A stretch of 64,000 nucleotides of DNA, taken from NCBI GenBank assembly GCA_012295275.1, contig CM022672.1:24263930-24327929 (forward strand). Direction: 5' to 3'. Positions 1 to 13,713 of the stretch are shown here, in pieces. Positions within the stretch are counted from its first letter, which is position 1. Every line of letters starts with the position of its first letter. The notes beneath the pieces were generated by a model that saw only the letters and a list, made by a program, of their open reading frames with translations, was not told the origin of the DNA and made no database searches. This stretch comes from Chrysomallon squamiferum. Taxonomy: Eukaryota > Mollusca > Gastropoda > Neomphalida > Peltospiridae. A program made the translations under genes and the position numbers.

Positions 1-54
<54 letters not shown>
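1..54. repeat. (GA)n microsatellite
   Basis: Uninterrupted GA dinucleotide run reaching the window edge, so its full length is unknown. Confidence 0.98.
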
Positions 55-58
<4 letters not shown>

Positions 59-3000
59 AAAAACATTCTTCAATCGGGGAAGATATTAATAGTAAGATTT
101 AAAAAAGTTGTCTCGAAAAGACAAAAATGCCTGAAAAATAATAACGGTCTTCATATTAACAGTCTTAACAATCAACCAAATACATTTAACAGCGAAAGCC
201 ATATTTCAGTAAAATTATTTATTTTATGCCTAATATTTTGTATCTATCAGTAATCTACACATTCTTTGTCATCCCATAAGGATAGAATCGACTGAAACAT
301 GACAGAGAAAACATTTACTTTAAGGAATTTAATAGTTTTTGTTGTTGTTGTTGTTATTTTTTCTATTTATTATTTCAATATTTCAGTTTAATAACCAAGT
401 CACCCTATTAGTTAGAAACTATTTCACTAACTTAATTTTAACAGAATTACGCTCCCTCAAATCACACTGTTAAGCTTATTTAACTTAATAATTTTTTAGA
501 ACTTGCCTAGCAATCAGTCCCTTCTCCCATGGCAGATTTGAGGAATTTACAACAGCTGAATATCAGTTTTTCGAAAGCATAATGTAACATAAGCAATTTA
601 CGCACTTTAACTATTTTATTTGACAAGTTATAAATTTGCCTAGTAGATCTGCTCTTTGTAGTTTATAGTCTTGAAAAAAATAAAATGTCTGACATATAAA
701 CTCATATGTTCTAAGGGTATGTGACACTAAATTTTGGAATTTATAGTCTGGAGAAAAAAAATATATAAACTTATATCTTCTAAGGATGTGTGACACTAAT
801 TAATTAAAATATTTCAAAGAAGAAAGAACTGACCCTCAACATGGAATATGATTAATTTTCTGAATGGTTTCTACAATATAAGCAAATATAAAATATATGC
901 ATCACGTTTTGTATCTAACGAGCGTTAAGAATCATTTATTTATAGAATCTTTATATCAACTCTGCATAATAGCAGCGTCCCGCGTTATGTTAGTGAAAGA
1001 ATTTCAGTTATAGAAAATAGCTGATCAGTGGAACGAATCTTCTCTGGTTCATAGTGTTATATGATATACTCGTTTATATATGCACTGTTATGTTAGTGAT
1101 GGCATAAATAAAATATTTGTCTATTTGTTTGTTATGTATGAATTTTATTTCACTACTATTTTCTAATAATATCAGTTTCTAATCATATATTAAAAAAAAT
1201 GTCTGTAGCTTATAATCTAAGTTCAGTTTCATGCTGTCTGTGATATTTCGCAAATGCTGTTCTATTGCGTGTAACAAAATAAATGTATTTTGTATTGTAA
1301 TATGCTATCTGGGCATAGAATCATATGTAAAGTTCTGTATTTAAAAAAAATATAAAATAAAAAATGTATAAAACTGAAGGAAAAAAAACCAGAAAGTTAA
1401 TTCTCTGTAAACTTCCTTCAAGCATACGAGCGCGGCTTACACCGGATATTAAATTCAAAGACATCATTTATCAGCCACCGAGTCTTGTGCTAAGACAAAC
1501 CTATTCGTTAGCGTGCACGGTGAATACACAGTATTAATTTTTACTTTCTATCTCTCGTGGCAATATGGAGAAAATGTTTATAAAATTAAAACGAAGAATT
1601 GTTAAACGTGGCAAAAACCATTAAAAAGATTAAAATTGGCGGATCAACAGATTTCATTAAATCTTCAGAATAATATCGTTCAATTAGAAAATAAAACTCG
1701 TGAACAAAAACATTTTGTTTTCTAAATGTCAGGTACAAACTGTATCTCATTTCAAGCAGGTTACTGATTTTAAAGTTTCAAAACGAGTTAACCTTTATGA
1801 TTTTATCTCTCAGAACAATATTTAAAAAAAAAAATCTTAATGTTTTTCTTTATTGTTTGTCAGAAATTAAACATGCAGTTGTACTGACGAAAAGGTGAAA
1901 TGTAATTATCCATATGAGAATGAATGGTGTGTTTATGACTTCAATACAGTCATTAAACAGCGGGTGCTTAAATTGTTATTAAGATAATAGCGCCTCTCAT
2001 TTATTATTCTAAGTACCTTTACATGTACAGTAATTTTAGCATGTAAACGAACTTGTTTGTCCCTTATCAGGTATATCGATTTGTCCTGTTCAAAATTTGG
2101 TCAATTGCTTACAGTAATTGGCTGCACGCGGCAAAAAAGGAAGCGGCAATCGTAGTGAAGTAATTACAGAGTAAAAATATAATACTTAACTTAATATACG
2201 AGAAAACAACAGTTCAGTGTCGTCCTGTGTAATAATGAAATGGCCATTTCGGGGGAGAAAACTGTTCCCTACTATTTGCTGAAAGGTTCAAAGATGTTAA
2301 GTTCCAATGTTATGTTCTCTTATGCCAAAAAGGTATGATGTAAAAATAGAAACAAGGCAGTAATTAAGTAAGTTTTACATTCAAAAGATCTCAGCTAATC
2401 ACTGAAGTGAAGGTATATAACGTGAATAGATTCCTTGTGTCAGAATGTCTAGTAAACTACTAAGATAAAGAAAAAATGTAACAAACTGTCTAATTCATAA
2501 CATGTTGCCAATTTTTTGAAAAAAATCGAAGTTAACTTCAATAAACAAAACGATTCGATTTCAGTACCATTATATATACAATGTATTAAAATTATAACTT
2601 TTATTAACGGGTGGAGACTTACCTTCTCGTTGTCTGATAAAATGTATCAATCACAGATAAAAATGTTTTGAGTACCTTGTTAAATAAAACATTTCTTCCT
2701 TTCATGCCCTTATTATTGTTGTTATTGTTACTGTTGCAGCAGTTGCTTATTGGCTGCTTGCTTTGGCGAATACAAATCATTTTTTACATTTAATTTGTGT
2801 TCATTTTTAGCTGTTTTTCACTTTCAAGTGCTGACTTTGATTATAAACAACCAAGATAAAAAGCCAAGTTAATAATTAGTACCATACCGCAGCAGCCGAA
2901 TTTCATTTTGTAATTCTTACTTATGATTAATATGGCAACCAGCTCAAATTTTTTCTTTGGAACACTTCCACTACAATGCGATTGTTGGTACATTATTTAA

Positions 3001-6000
3001 TTAATGGATGGCAGGTCTGTAACTCACAGCAATTGTTACATTTTTCAATTTTTTAAAACAAACCAATGCTATGTTAATTTTTCACTTTTCCCTAAAAAAC
3101 CAATATATATCAGTTTCCACAACTGCCTTTATTTGAAGGAAACAGTCAAAGCTAGTGCAGTGATCAAAGTAATATATAATTAACATATTTCCAGCTGAAA
3201 AGGGTAAGAGAAATAAAGAAATACTGCGCCTAAGTTAAGCGACTACAGAAGCGTCTGTGAACCATTTTGCAATATAATTATAATTAATTATGTATTATAA
3301 GTGTTAACAACATTAAATATTGCCAGTAAAAAAAGACTTTGACAAAGTTTTACAAAAAAATGAGCCCAGAACTGTTTTTAATTACATTATCTAAGAAATG
3401 TATAAGTTCCGTTTCCGCTGATAGTTCAAAGATGCGAAATATACGTCGAAAAGTAATAATGTTAGTATTAATAGACCGATTTGATGCTGCTCATCAGAGC
3501 TTTCTGTTACATCTAGTGCTGTGAACGTATCCTTCACGCCTAACAGGGCTGATCAGAAGAAGTATTCTACGGTTGCATTAAATAAACATTCTTTTCTTCC
3601 TTTCTTCTTATCACTAATTGAACAGAATATCATTAACCGAACCGAAATAATTGATTATCCTCTCTGGGTTCTTTTTTGTTGTTATGTTGTAATTACTTAT
3701 TTATCAGTGTTTTTCTATTTAAAGAGATAAAACTGCATTAGTCCACGAGAAAAGTAAGTGCAGAACACCTGTTTTTGATTGAAATGTATGTGAAGATCAG
3801 AAAGGAAGCAGATTTCACCTGTTATCGAATCTTGCCTGACAAATATCTCACTTTTACTGTACTGAACATTCGTGGCAGTTCGCTTGCCCTTTTGAACAGA
3901 AAAAGAAATGAAAGATAAAATACTGATTTTAAAAAAGTATCGTCAAAGATACGAGTCAATCCAGAACAATTCTTGTACATAGAATATACGTTCTTTTGTT
4001 AACTTTGTTCTTATCTTCACTTTGCTTGTGCAATTTTACCAGAACATTTTTTTTTTCATCCAAGCTTATATCCAGTTCCGATAACAATGTTGTTATTGTT
4101 ATTATTATTATTTTTTTAGTTATTTGTTTGTTTGTTTGTTTGTTTGTTTATTCGAATTAAATACAATATCGTTATTCAGGATACTAATATACATTTCTAA
4201 GTCCATAAAACAGAAAAGGAAATTATAACATTGATCAAGTTATAATCAAAACTGTTTATTAATGGGAAAAAAAACACAAAATTAGAGTCTTTTAAACATT
4301 ATTTTAATTTTAATTTTTTTTTTTTTTTAGAATAAGTTAAATTCACTGACAGATGTTAAGAATACCCAAGAAATACTATGTAAATTGTTACACAGAACAC
4401 ATTACAATACAAACTGATAAAATAACAAACTGTCCACATATTCAGCACTGCACCTCAGATTCTGTCGTTTGTGAAATAAAACACGCCGCGTTCCTGTAAG
4501 AAACTACAATGACACGTCTCGTACACTTGTTAACCTGACAGTCGCGTGACAGAACTTTCTCAATTCTGAATAAATAAGATTCTGACTTTCGCGTCTCTCC
4601 CCCTAAATTCTGACATTCATAGGACAAGATATATTCATAGTCCGATTTTCCTCCACGATCAGTCTTCTGTTAATATTATTAAATGCCTTTTCCATGGTTT
4701 CCATTAACTAAGAGAATGTAATGTCCTTGTACAAGACATCTTGCGGCAGACTCAATGAAAAGCGCAGAAAATAACCCAGAAGATGAAGCCAAAGCATGTT
4801 CATTCTTTCACACTGTCGCGAATGACGCGTTACCAATAGTTTATAAAACCCAAAAGCTAAGATTAATTCGTGTTCTTAATACGTGAGCTTTCCTTTCATT
4901 TCAGTAGGATTTCTTAATGACTGAAGGTGAAAAAGAAATTACGACAAAGCTGATCGATAACGATGTGAAGAAGTGCAGAGGTGAGGTGGTATGATCTACA
5001 CAAGTCCAGAAAAGAAATGTTTTTTAACGGAACACATAGACAGTATTATTGTATCAACAGCATTAGGAACGAAAGCACGTTTATGGCACTAGATTTTATT
5101 TTCAGATTTTGTTTATATCTACGATAAAATTGTGTCTCTATACTATAACTATCATCGATTTAGCAGTTTATTTTTCAATTTCCTATCCATCAGTAAGTAA
5201 ATGTCAGATTTGTCGAACTAACAAATTATTTTAGTTGATGTATGTAATTGCATAGTTACTTTTACAACATAATTTATTTTTCAAAAATTTCTGAAAGCAC
5301 TGATTGAACAACGCGGTTACCACACAAATTAAGATAATCTGAAACCAAACTGTAATTGCACACTGCTTTCATGGATATAGCGGTCAGAGAAATTGATTAA
5401 CTGAGGTCGACTAATTGTACGGTAAATATCTATCAAGGCCATATGTAATTTAGCCATAGAAAATGAGAACCTTATTACTGCCGTGAACAACAGTTAAGAT
5501 ATCAGAGGAATGATGACATTATGGCGAATACAGTTTGAAGAGGTGATATAGTTTAAAATCCAATACCATGGATCCCAATCTTTCTCATAGTTCTAAAATA
5601 CGAACATAATTTTACAACAGACCCATTATTAAAGCCTGCTACCATAAAATTGAAAATATTTAGCTAGAAGTGTAAAATAAGAATAAAATATGTGTATATA
5701 AATATATATATACAAATAAATCTCAGTTCTTAACAACATTTTTCTGTTATTTTATACTAATAATTTTATTATTATTGATACAAATCTCAGATTTGTGGGA
5801 TTATATACAGATGAAAAAAAATAATTCTGGTAAATTTTCATCATTTTGTTTACTCCAATAAAAAAAAAAAAAAAAGAAAAGACGTCTGTATGCTAATATG
5901 AGAACGACAACCCATTTAGTTCAGAACCATTTAGCAAAGGTCTGAACATAGCTTGACACATACAAAGCTAAATCATAGAACATTCGACGATCATTAATCT

Positions 6001-7182
6001 GACTTTTATCTTAGTAAGAAAGGCTAAATCCAAAAATCAACTTACTGGATTCTGCTAAGAATTTTGGATGTTGAAATTACATTTTTGGCTGAAAACGTAC
6101 GAGGAGATTTTTCACGTTTTCTATCCCAATTTCAAGAATATGAGATATAGTCCCGTGGTAAATATATTAAGAAATGCAAATTCATTTAGTACATTACTTG
6201 TAGTATGTTAAGAAAAGCCCAAGGACGAAATAATCGAATGTGTACTGAGACGATGTGTACCATACTGGCAACCGAAAGGTTAAAGTGATCGGTAGCTCGA
6301 AACCAGCAAGTTAAATGAGATTAATGTATTTGACATGTGTCTGTAGCTCAAGCAATTATAAAGAAATTAATCAGTTCAGTATCAGAACAAACCAATCTAG
6401 GCCTCTGACACCAACTGAACAACCCACTATGTGAGACTTATTATACGATATAAGAGAATCTGAAATTCACATTAATCGATGGAAGAACTGTCTGCTTTTA
6501 ACTAAGAAATACAAAATAACATGGCATTTCTTCGTTCCAAACAGGTTATAAAAACTGTAGGTATTGTGCTGTTTTCTATAGGTTTACGGCACCTCGACTT
6601 TTAAGCGTATTAAATTGATCTATTTCTGTCAATGTTTCTGACAGCTCGTTTTTAAAAACTTGTACAAATCGAAATTTTTTATTTTCAATGCTACAAAAAA
6701 TAAGCCCTGTTAACTGTGTTTTCGAAATCGGTGACACTTCATAGCAGATTATTAAGAACAATTTTTTTTCTTTCTAAAACTGAGATATAGCATGCAGAGT
6801 TAATTGACTATTACTACATTTTACAGTTCAGTCCGTTATAACGCATGGTAAAATACCATATATCTCTTTTTTTTTTCTTCTTTTTTGATTGTTGATGTCA
6901 AGTATATGTTATTCGGAAATAGCATAATAATGTTCATAAAATAGGTCATTTTTGTAGTAAACATCTACTGAAACTAATACTGGATTGGAAATACTCATAG
7001 CATTTTTAAAGTGAAATTCAAAGACTATATTCAGTTATTTTTTTCATAGGTTTATTCATCCACATGAATGTTCACCTTTTAGAATATGTATGCATATCAT
7101 ATACTTCAGTTATGTGGGAAACGACATCATAATATCTAAAGCCATCTACTGAAAAAACGCTACCATATTTTGTTCCATAGGT
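55..7182. other. AT-rich intergenic DNA, no gene seen
   Basis: Dense stops in all frames. The few open frames of about 60-70 codons show no recognisable domain, splice context or codon pattern. It contains short simple runs: TTG near 340, TTTG at about 4,123-4,150, A near 5,860. Confidence 0.6.
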
Positions 7183-7598
7183 ATGACTTCGTATAAATAT
7201 ACATAGATATGTACTTTTATATATATATATACACACGCACTCTCATATATATATATACGTAATTACGTATGCATATGCATATTAATATGATTGTAACTAC
7301 ACTGACGCAAATGAGGCAAACCGAAATTGACGATTTTTTTTTTTTTTTTTTTTACTTAACTACACAGCTGGGCCCAGGATGACTTCGTATAAATATATAG
7401 ATATGTACTTTTATATATATATATATATATATACACACACTCACGTATATATATATATATATATATATATATACGTAATTACGTATGCATATGCATATGC
7501 AATATGACCGTAACTACACTGACGCAAATGAGGCAAACCGAAATTGACGATTTTTTTTTTTTTTTTTTTTTACTTAACTACACAGCTGGGCCCAGGAT
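7183..7598 (+). repeat. Two-copy tandem duplication, 196-bp period
   Basis: Copy 1 is 7,183-7,378 and copy 2 is 7,379-7,598. Both run from ATGACTTCGTATAAATATA to CAGCTGGGCCCAGGAT and share a central segment and a T run. Copy 2 is about 24 bases longer, almost all in TA dinucleotide expansion. Each contains the palindromic TACGTAATTACGTA, and ATGCATATGCAT nearby. Confidence 0.92.
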
Positions 7599-10500
7599 CG
7601 GATAGAATTCTTCCTAAGTGTTACCAGAAACATTAATGCAATTGCTTTTCGTATTAGTTTCGTTCATTTCTTGTGAACATGGATTTCGAAATACTCCCTC
7701 TTGCCTGGTAAAGTTGAAAATACGAAAATTAAATCATAAAAAGTTATGATTACAGAACCAGGAAAAAGATGCCAGGAAATGCTAAAAGCGAGAATTTTGT
7801 GTCGTTCAGTTCGGAGATTCTGATATATATATAAGTATGTATATATGTATGTATGAAGATAATTACATTTTTCTGTGCGATGTGTGTTGGTGTGCGTATA
7901 TGTGTGAATGTATGACTATATGTAAATATGTGAAGTAGTAATATATTCAGAAACACTATTTTTACGAATCTTTTAGGTTATTATTACATAAAACCAAACA
8001 TTTTAAACATCAATTTTAACTGGTTATATAACATTCAAAAAAAAAAAAAAAAAAAAAAGCTTAATTATGATTAATCCGTATTAACGTTTTATTCATAATA
8101 ATATTTTCAGTTATATTTAGTGTTTTCTATTTTATTCAGTATCTACAGTGCATCCCTTCCTAATAATGTAATTGATTTTTCGTAACAGAAAATTGCCAAG
8201 CTGATGACAGATACATGACAAAGATATCAGTGAGAATCCGAGTGATGTTTGTAATAAATGTTACCACGGTGAAAAACAATAGACAGAACACCAGATAAAG
8301 GCCTTATTACGTTTGATCATATTCTGTGTTGTTATTGATGCAGTCTGCCTCTGTTAATAAAGACATTAACAGGCTGTGTATTCTGAACGTAGCTGTAAAA
8401 GAAATTGTGCATGCAGTTATCAGTTATGTGTAATAATGAAATTGAAGGTGGTTTGAAATAAGGATTTTATGCAAGGCAGAACCATCGATTCTGCGTGCAG
8501 AGGTTTGATGATGCCCAGGGCTAACTCCTTTATTGATTCAAAAACTTAATGTTGATTTCTCTTTTTGAATGGAAGTTCCTGAAATGGGCGTTATGGACTG
8601 CCGCCACCTTCCCCCACCCCCCCTTCTGCACGCCTCTGCCTCGGGCCATTGTTCTACCGGCGAGCCAGCTCCGTCAGTTAATACACATTATTGCAAAAAA
8701 TATTACACATAGTAGATAAAACGAAAAGTTTATATATCATTTATTTAAACCCACAATTATTATTTGTCTGGTTTGCTAACTGTATTTATATTACATCCTA
8801 TAATACATGTCTGGTTGAAGAATTATAATTATACCGATTATTACACAAATATAAGCTGGCCATTAAGACTAAAACTGTTGATTTTTATTCTTCACATTTA
8901 CGTTTACAGCAAGCTATGTATTTTTAATGCCCTGTTTTAGAAAATCGATGTGGATATCTGTATTCTGCATTATAATTACTATTCAGTTGGTTTCTACGCT
9001 ATCTAGTCTAATAATAAACAATGATTGACTATTATCTCTCCCTGTTATCAGGTTTTAGTGAAACACTGACTTTTTAATTATATTACATTCAAAATATTGT
9101 GAATTTACAAAGAAAGAAGCCATCTTTATTTCATGAGGATGCTTATGAATGAAATTTACAGAAATATTTTAGTTTTATTTTGAAAATGGTTTTGTTGTTG
9201 TTGATGGTGATGGTGGTGATGGTGGCGTTTCTTTGTGTGTGTGTGTGTGTGTGTGTGCGTGCGTGCCTGCTTGCACGCTTAATAAATAATTACCCACGAA
9301 ACCGTCGAACTAAAGCATTATTTTGATAAAAGAAATCAATTACACCTCCAGATTATTTTTGCCAAAAATACTAACATCTTGTTTTTATTTGAACTTTCCA
9401 GCGCACACGAAACAACACATTTAGAATGTAGAAAATCTGTTGCGTATCACTGGATAATGTCTCTGTCTTTACTCCTATCTCTCGAATCAAAAAAAATAAA
9501 AAATTAAGCATTGTAGCTTTAAGTCAGATATCTATAATGGTATACTTTTCACTGTTACTTCAAGTTGTATGTTTTTGGCTATAACTATGTTAAGCCTGTA
9601 AGTGGGTTTCTCGAGCAATATACCAGTCAGTGATATCTTAGATAGATGCATTTACAATATTCTATTCCTGTCTAAGATCAGATGACAGGAGGATGTAGAG
9701 TTTCTTTATCAGACTGATTTACGTAATTTATTGAATGAATCCCACGTCAGCTAATCATTAGCAAGTGCCGCACCTAGACCGTGTCAAGACCGGTCTCATT
9801 ATACAGGTTAAGAATCTCAAAGAGTTACACGTAATAAAGTTATTAAGAAAACTGCCCGGGAGTTCTTGGTGAGGCAGAGACTGACTGTCCACTTCTAGCG
9901 GACACTGCAGAACATAAGATCAGTGCAAGAGAACTTATTAAAAGAAGGAAAATCTTGACTTTGATTTTATAGTAATTCCTCTCGAACTCCTTTGGTTTAG
10001 GACACGAACTTCTCAGTCCATTTCAATGTGTTACCTTTTCTAGCTTTGTGACGTCAAATGAACGGAACTCATAGCCTCCTTGGTTTTGTATCTTTGCTAA
10101 ATTGTGCTCAGACAAATTTATTTATAAAACGTGTTCTATTTATTTATTAAAGGTTGTGGCTAATAGTTTTGTTTTGTTTCTTTGGTGAATACTTTTACGA
10201 ACATTCTATCTATGAACACATAATTACAGCAGCTAATATTTCAGTAATACCCACAAAGACGATCATTATAATTATGGTTCAATTAACTTAGTTTCTTAAT
10301 GTTGATTTTCTGGTTGAAATAAAATGCAATGTAGCTGTATTTTTTAACAGATCTTCTTCAGTATAAAAGAAATGTAAAGACTCATTAGTTTCCAATGAAC
10401 TGGTCTGTTTTCATTAATTTGTAAAATGTAGTTTGTTTTCAACAGCTATACACAGTGAAATTAAGAATTATTTAAATTAATATAATGTCAAGCAATTAAT

Positions 10501-11159
10501 CTATTAGTATTTAAAGTGAAAATGCAATCTTAAATTAAATAGAAGTTACATTAATGCCTAAAGCAAAAGATTTCCAAATTTAAATCAATTAATTGTAATT
10601 TAAGCCGATGGATAAAATCATCTTCATAATTTATAAATTTTATAAGAAATGTAATTTGGCAGAATTATTATTGAATGTGGAATTAAATACCGCAGCACTG
10701 TATGACCTACCGGTCAGAAATGATAAAAAGAAGATGAAGATGAAAAACCAACATTTATATACTATACTCATTCATCATACTTACTAATCAGGTCTAACAG
10801 CTGCATCGTGCAGAAAAGCAGCTAATACATTAACTGAATGCAAATATGACAATGAACTGATGACAGCGACAAAAACATCGCATTCCAAGCAAAAAAACAA
10901 AACAAAGACAAAAAAAAGAATCAATTCAAACACAAGACCAGTACAATCATTTCAAAACCCTTCCATTCCGGAAGTACTTGACCGAAAGAATTGTATACGA
11001 AGTAATGAGACATATTGATTTTCACATCCAGTTCCTGGTGAAAAACAATAACAACAACAATCAAACAGACAAACATCAGGATAGTTAAGATTCAAGACAA
11101 TCTAAAGCAACAAAGAAAAGATATAAATTATCAACGACATTTATCTGTTGTCTTTATTT

Positions 11160-11192
<33 letters not shown>

Positions 11193-13599
11193 ACTTCCGG
11201 TTCTAGCTGCATCAGGCTCGAGTTCAAATTCAAAGAAAACTTATGGTTAAATATTAAACTGAACTGCTGAACAGTTTAATCTGAATTTTCTTTTTTCGCG
11301 TATCATCTTTTAGTTAACCACCTTTTACAGCCTTCTCACAACATTTTGCTTTCAAATCTGTTTTAAATTAAAAAAAAGAATTAAATTACAACTTATGAAA
11401 ACTTGTATATAAATATAAACTATAATGTACACAAATGTGTTAATAGTTCGTCGAATGTAAAAAAATATATTTTACTAGGCTTCCTGCACTTTATATATTT
11501 ATTTATTTATTTATTTATTGTTAATAATGCGATTGTCAAATGAAAAGTAAAGATCTATCAGCAAATTTCTTTCAAAAAAAGAAGGAAAGAAAAGAAAAAG
11601 AAAGAGAAAAAGAATATTAAGCAAAAATAAAAATAAAAAAATAAATATATATAAATATAATGTTACTGAATGCTGCGATTTGAGACTACATCTGTTCACA
11701 GAGTCACTGGACCGGAACTGGTGGATGTGCCATCAACGGAAATCATGGTCTGGTAATATTCTATATAATGTTTCAACAAATAGAGAGATGTTTCATTTAA
11801 GTACTAATTTATAAAGCTAGCTGTCTTTTTCAGTAGTTGACATAATGTAAAAAGATCCTACTGTATGGTCTGAATTATTTTAATTCTTGGAAACATTCTC
11901 GTCTGTAAAACATGTTAGAATTATCTGGTGAATAGAGCAGCTGTAATTTGTTGAGTGTTTTGGATTATCTAATATATATTATATTAACATCAGAGAAACA
12001 TAATACAATAACATGAAAACTGCGTCAGATTTAAAAACTCGAAATCACATCACATGACAACTAAGTGAAATTCCAATAGGAGAAAAACCTTAGTTTCAAA
12101 GTGAATTCATTTGAGAATAGGAAAATAGTAATCAAGAGTAACACTGAAAGTATCATTTGTGCATGTTTAGAGAGATTTTCTTTTCATCTCATTTTTTTTT
12201 TCACCATTATTCCCCATATCTTATCTTGATTTTTAATAAGTCTTGAAGATGTGAGAAAAACGCTGTTGATTAAAAAGCACTAAAAACCAGTAATTACTCA
12301 TTATACATGCATTAAAGATAAATAAAATTCTAATTCGTGGATTATTAAACTCACAGGTAGATACACTAGTCAAACTAATTAGAATCGAGAAATCAGCTCT
12401 GTAATAAGCTTGGCTAAATAAAGGTACGTCAAGAAACAGCCATGCCAATAAAACTTGGCTTTAACTAGTATAATTAACAAAACTTATTAGTTCCAGTACA
12501 TTTTATGAGATAATAATGCGCTGTGTATCTGAAAAATTACAGTAATATTATAGTAACTAAGCTGGAATGTCAAATATTCGTAACAGCCTTTTGTGGATTT
12601 AATGCGTTCGTCCGCTTACAAAGTTGGCACTACCCTATATTTGCCACGTTATTTATTAATTTTTATCACGAAACTAGTTTAATCTTAAAAGAAAAATCCA
12701 CCCTCCAGATACGTTTCTACCAGCAATACCTCTTACAAAGTTACAAAAAACAAGAGACTTGTGCCTAATCAAATGCATCGATTACATTTTAAAATTGCAT
12801 ATTGAGTTATTTCAAAGGCTAAATCATATCTCTTGATGGTAGCAATATCACGCTATGACGGCAGGTTATTGGGAAAATAATAATTCAGTTTGATACCATA
12901 ATTTTATGAAATGTTATGCTAATGTTCATAATTCATCTGTTCATACTGACTTCTGATTTTTGTGTATATAATTTTATATCTTCTTCATACTGAAATGTCA
13001 CCTTCACATTAATTAAGTTAAAAAAAATAGGAATATAGCCAGAGATGTTTATTATTTTTGCTCATAAAAAAAAATGTTCTTATCAAAATATCATTTCCGT
13101 TATTTTAATGTTTCAATTTTATTTCTAAGCGATTACTAATTGAACACATGGACAAGAAAGATAAGCGACTTTCATGTTTATCTATCACAAATCTGATAAG
13201 AATGCACTGAAACTAAATGTATCAGATGTGATAATGTTATTATAATATTCGCAATGAGGGCCAAAAAAATGTCTGTCCAATTTTCTGGTTTTAATTATCA
13301 GTTGTATCTCCTTATATTTTATTAATAATGTCTATTTGTCATCATGTTGTTTCAGGGTTGTGTGCATCCATTAGCTCTTATTCTCAGAACGGAAAAGCCG
13401 CGGAAGAATGTAAAAAAAAAATATGCCGGTACAGAGCGGAAATTACAATATATAACTTGAAGACGAAACAAAAATGATGTACAATATAGAAGAAAAACCA
13501 AACAAGAAAATAAAAATTATAATGATAATGATATTACTGAATAAAATGATGTTGTAATACAGAAAAATATACCAAACATTTTTGTTTTGCGCTCATGAT
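7599..13599. other. Intergenic DNA, no gene seen
   Basis: Mostly AT-rich. It holds a GC-richer patch at about 8,580-8,680, a (GT)n run at about 9,233-9,258, a T run at about 11,163-11,191 followed by a B-box-like GAGTTCAAATTC at about 11,219-11,230, and an ATTT run near 11,500. None of the open frames resembles a known protein. Confidence 0.6.
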
Positions 13600-13713
13600 A
13601 CTAGAGAGAAAGCCTCTGCCTCTATACCGTGCTATGGCAAATATTCCACAGAACAGATTTGATTCTGAACTCATGACGCCTAAGTATGTAGCCTAACCAC
13701 TAAACCTCTGTTC
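13600..13713 (-). mobile_element. tRNA-derived SINE remnant
   Basis: On the minus strand, GAACAGA (13,713-13,707) is followed by an A-box-like TTTAGTGGTTAGGCT. A B-box-like GTTCAGAATCA (GGTTCGAATC with one extra A) follows, then TCTGTTC (13,657-13,651), which pairs perfectly with the first seven bases like an acceptor stem. The tRNA-like part is 63 nt, too short and too degenerate in the D and T arms for a working tRNA. The non-tRNA body extends to lower coordinates; its limit is uncertain. Confidence 0.6.
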
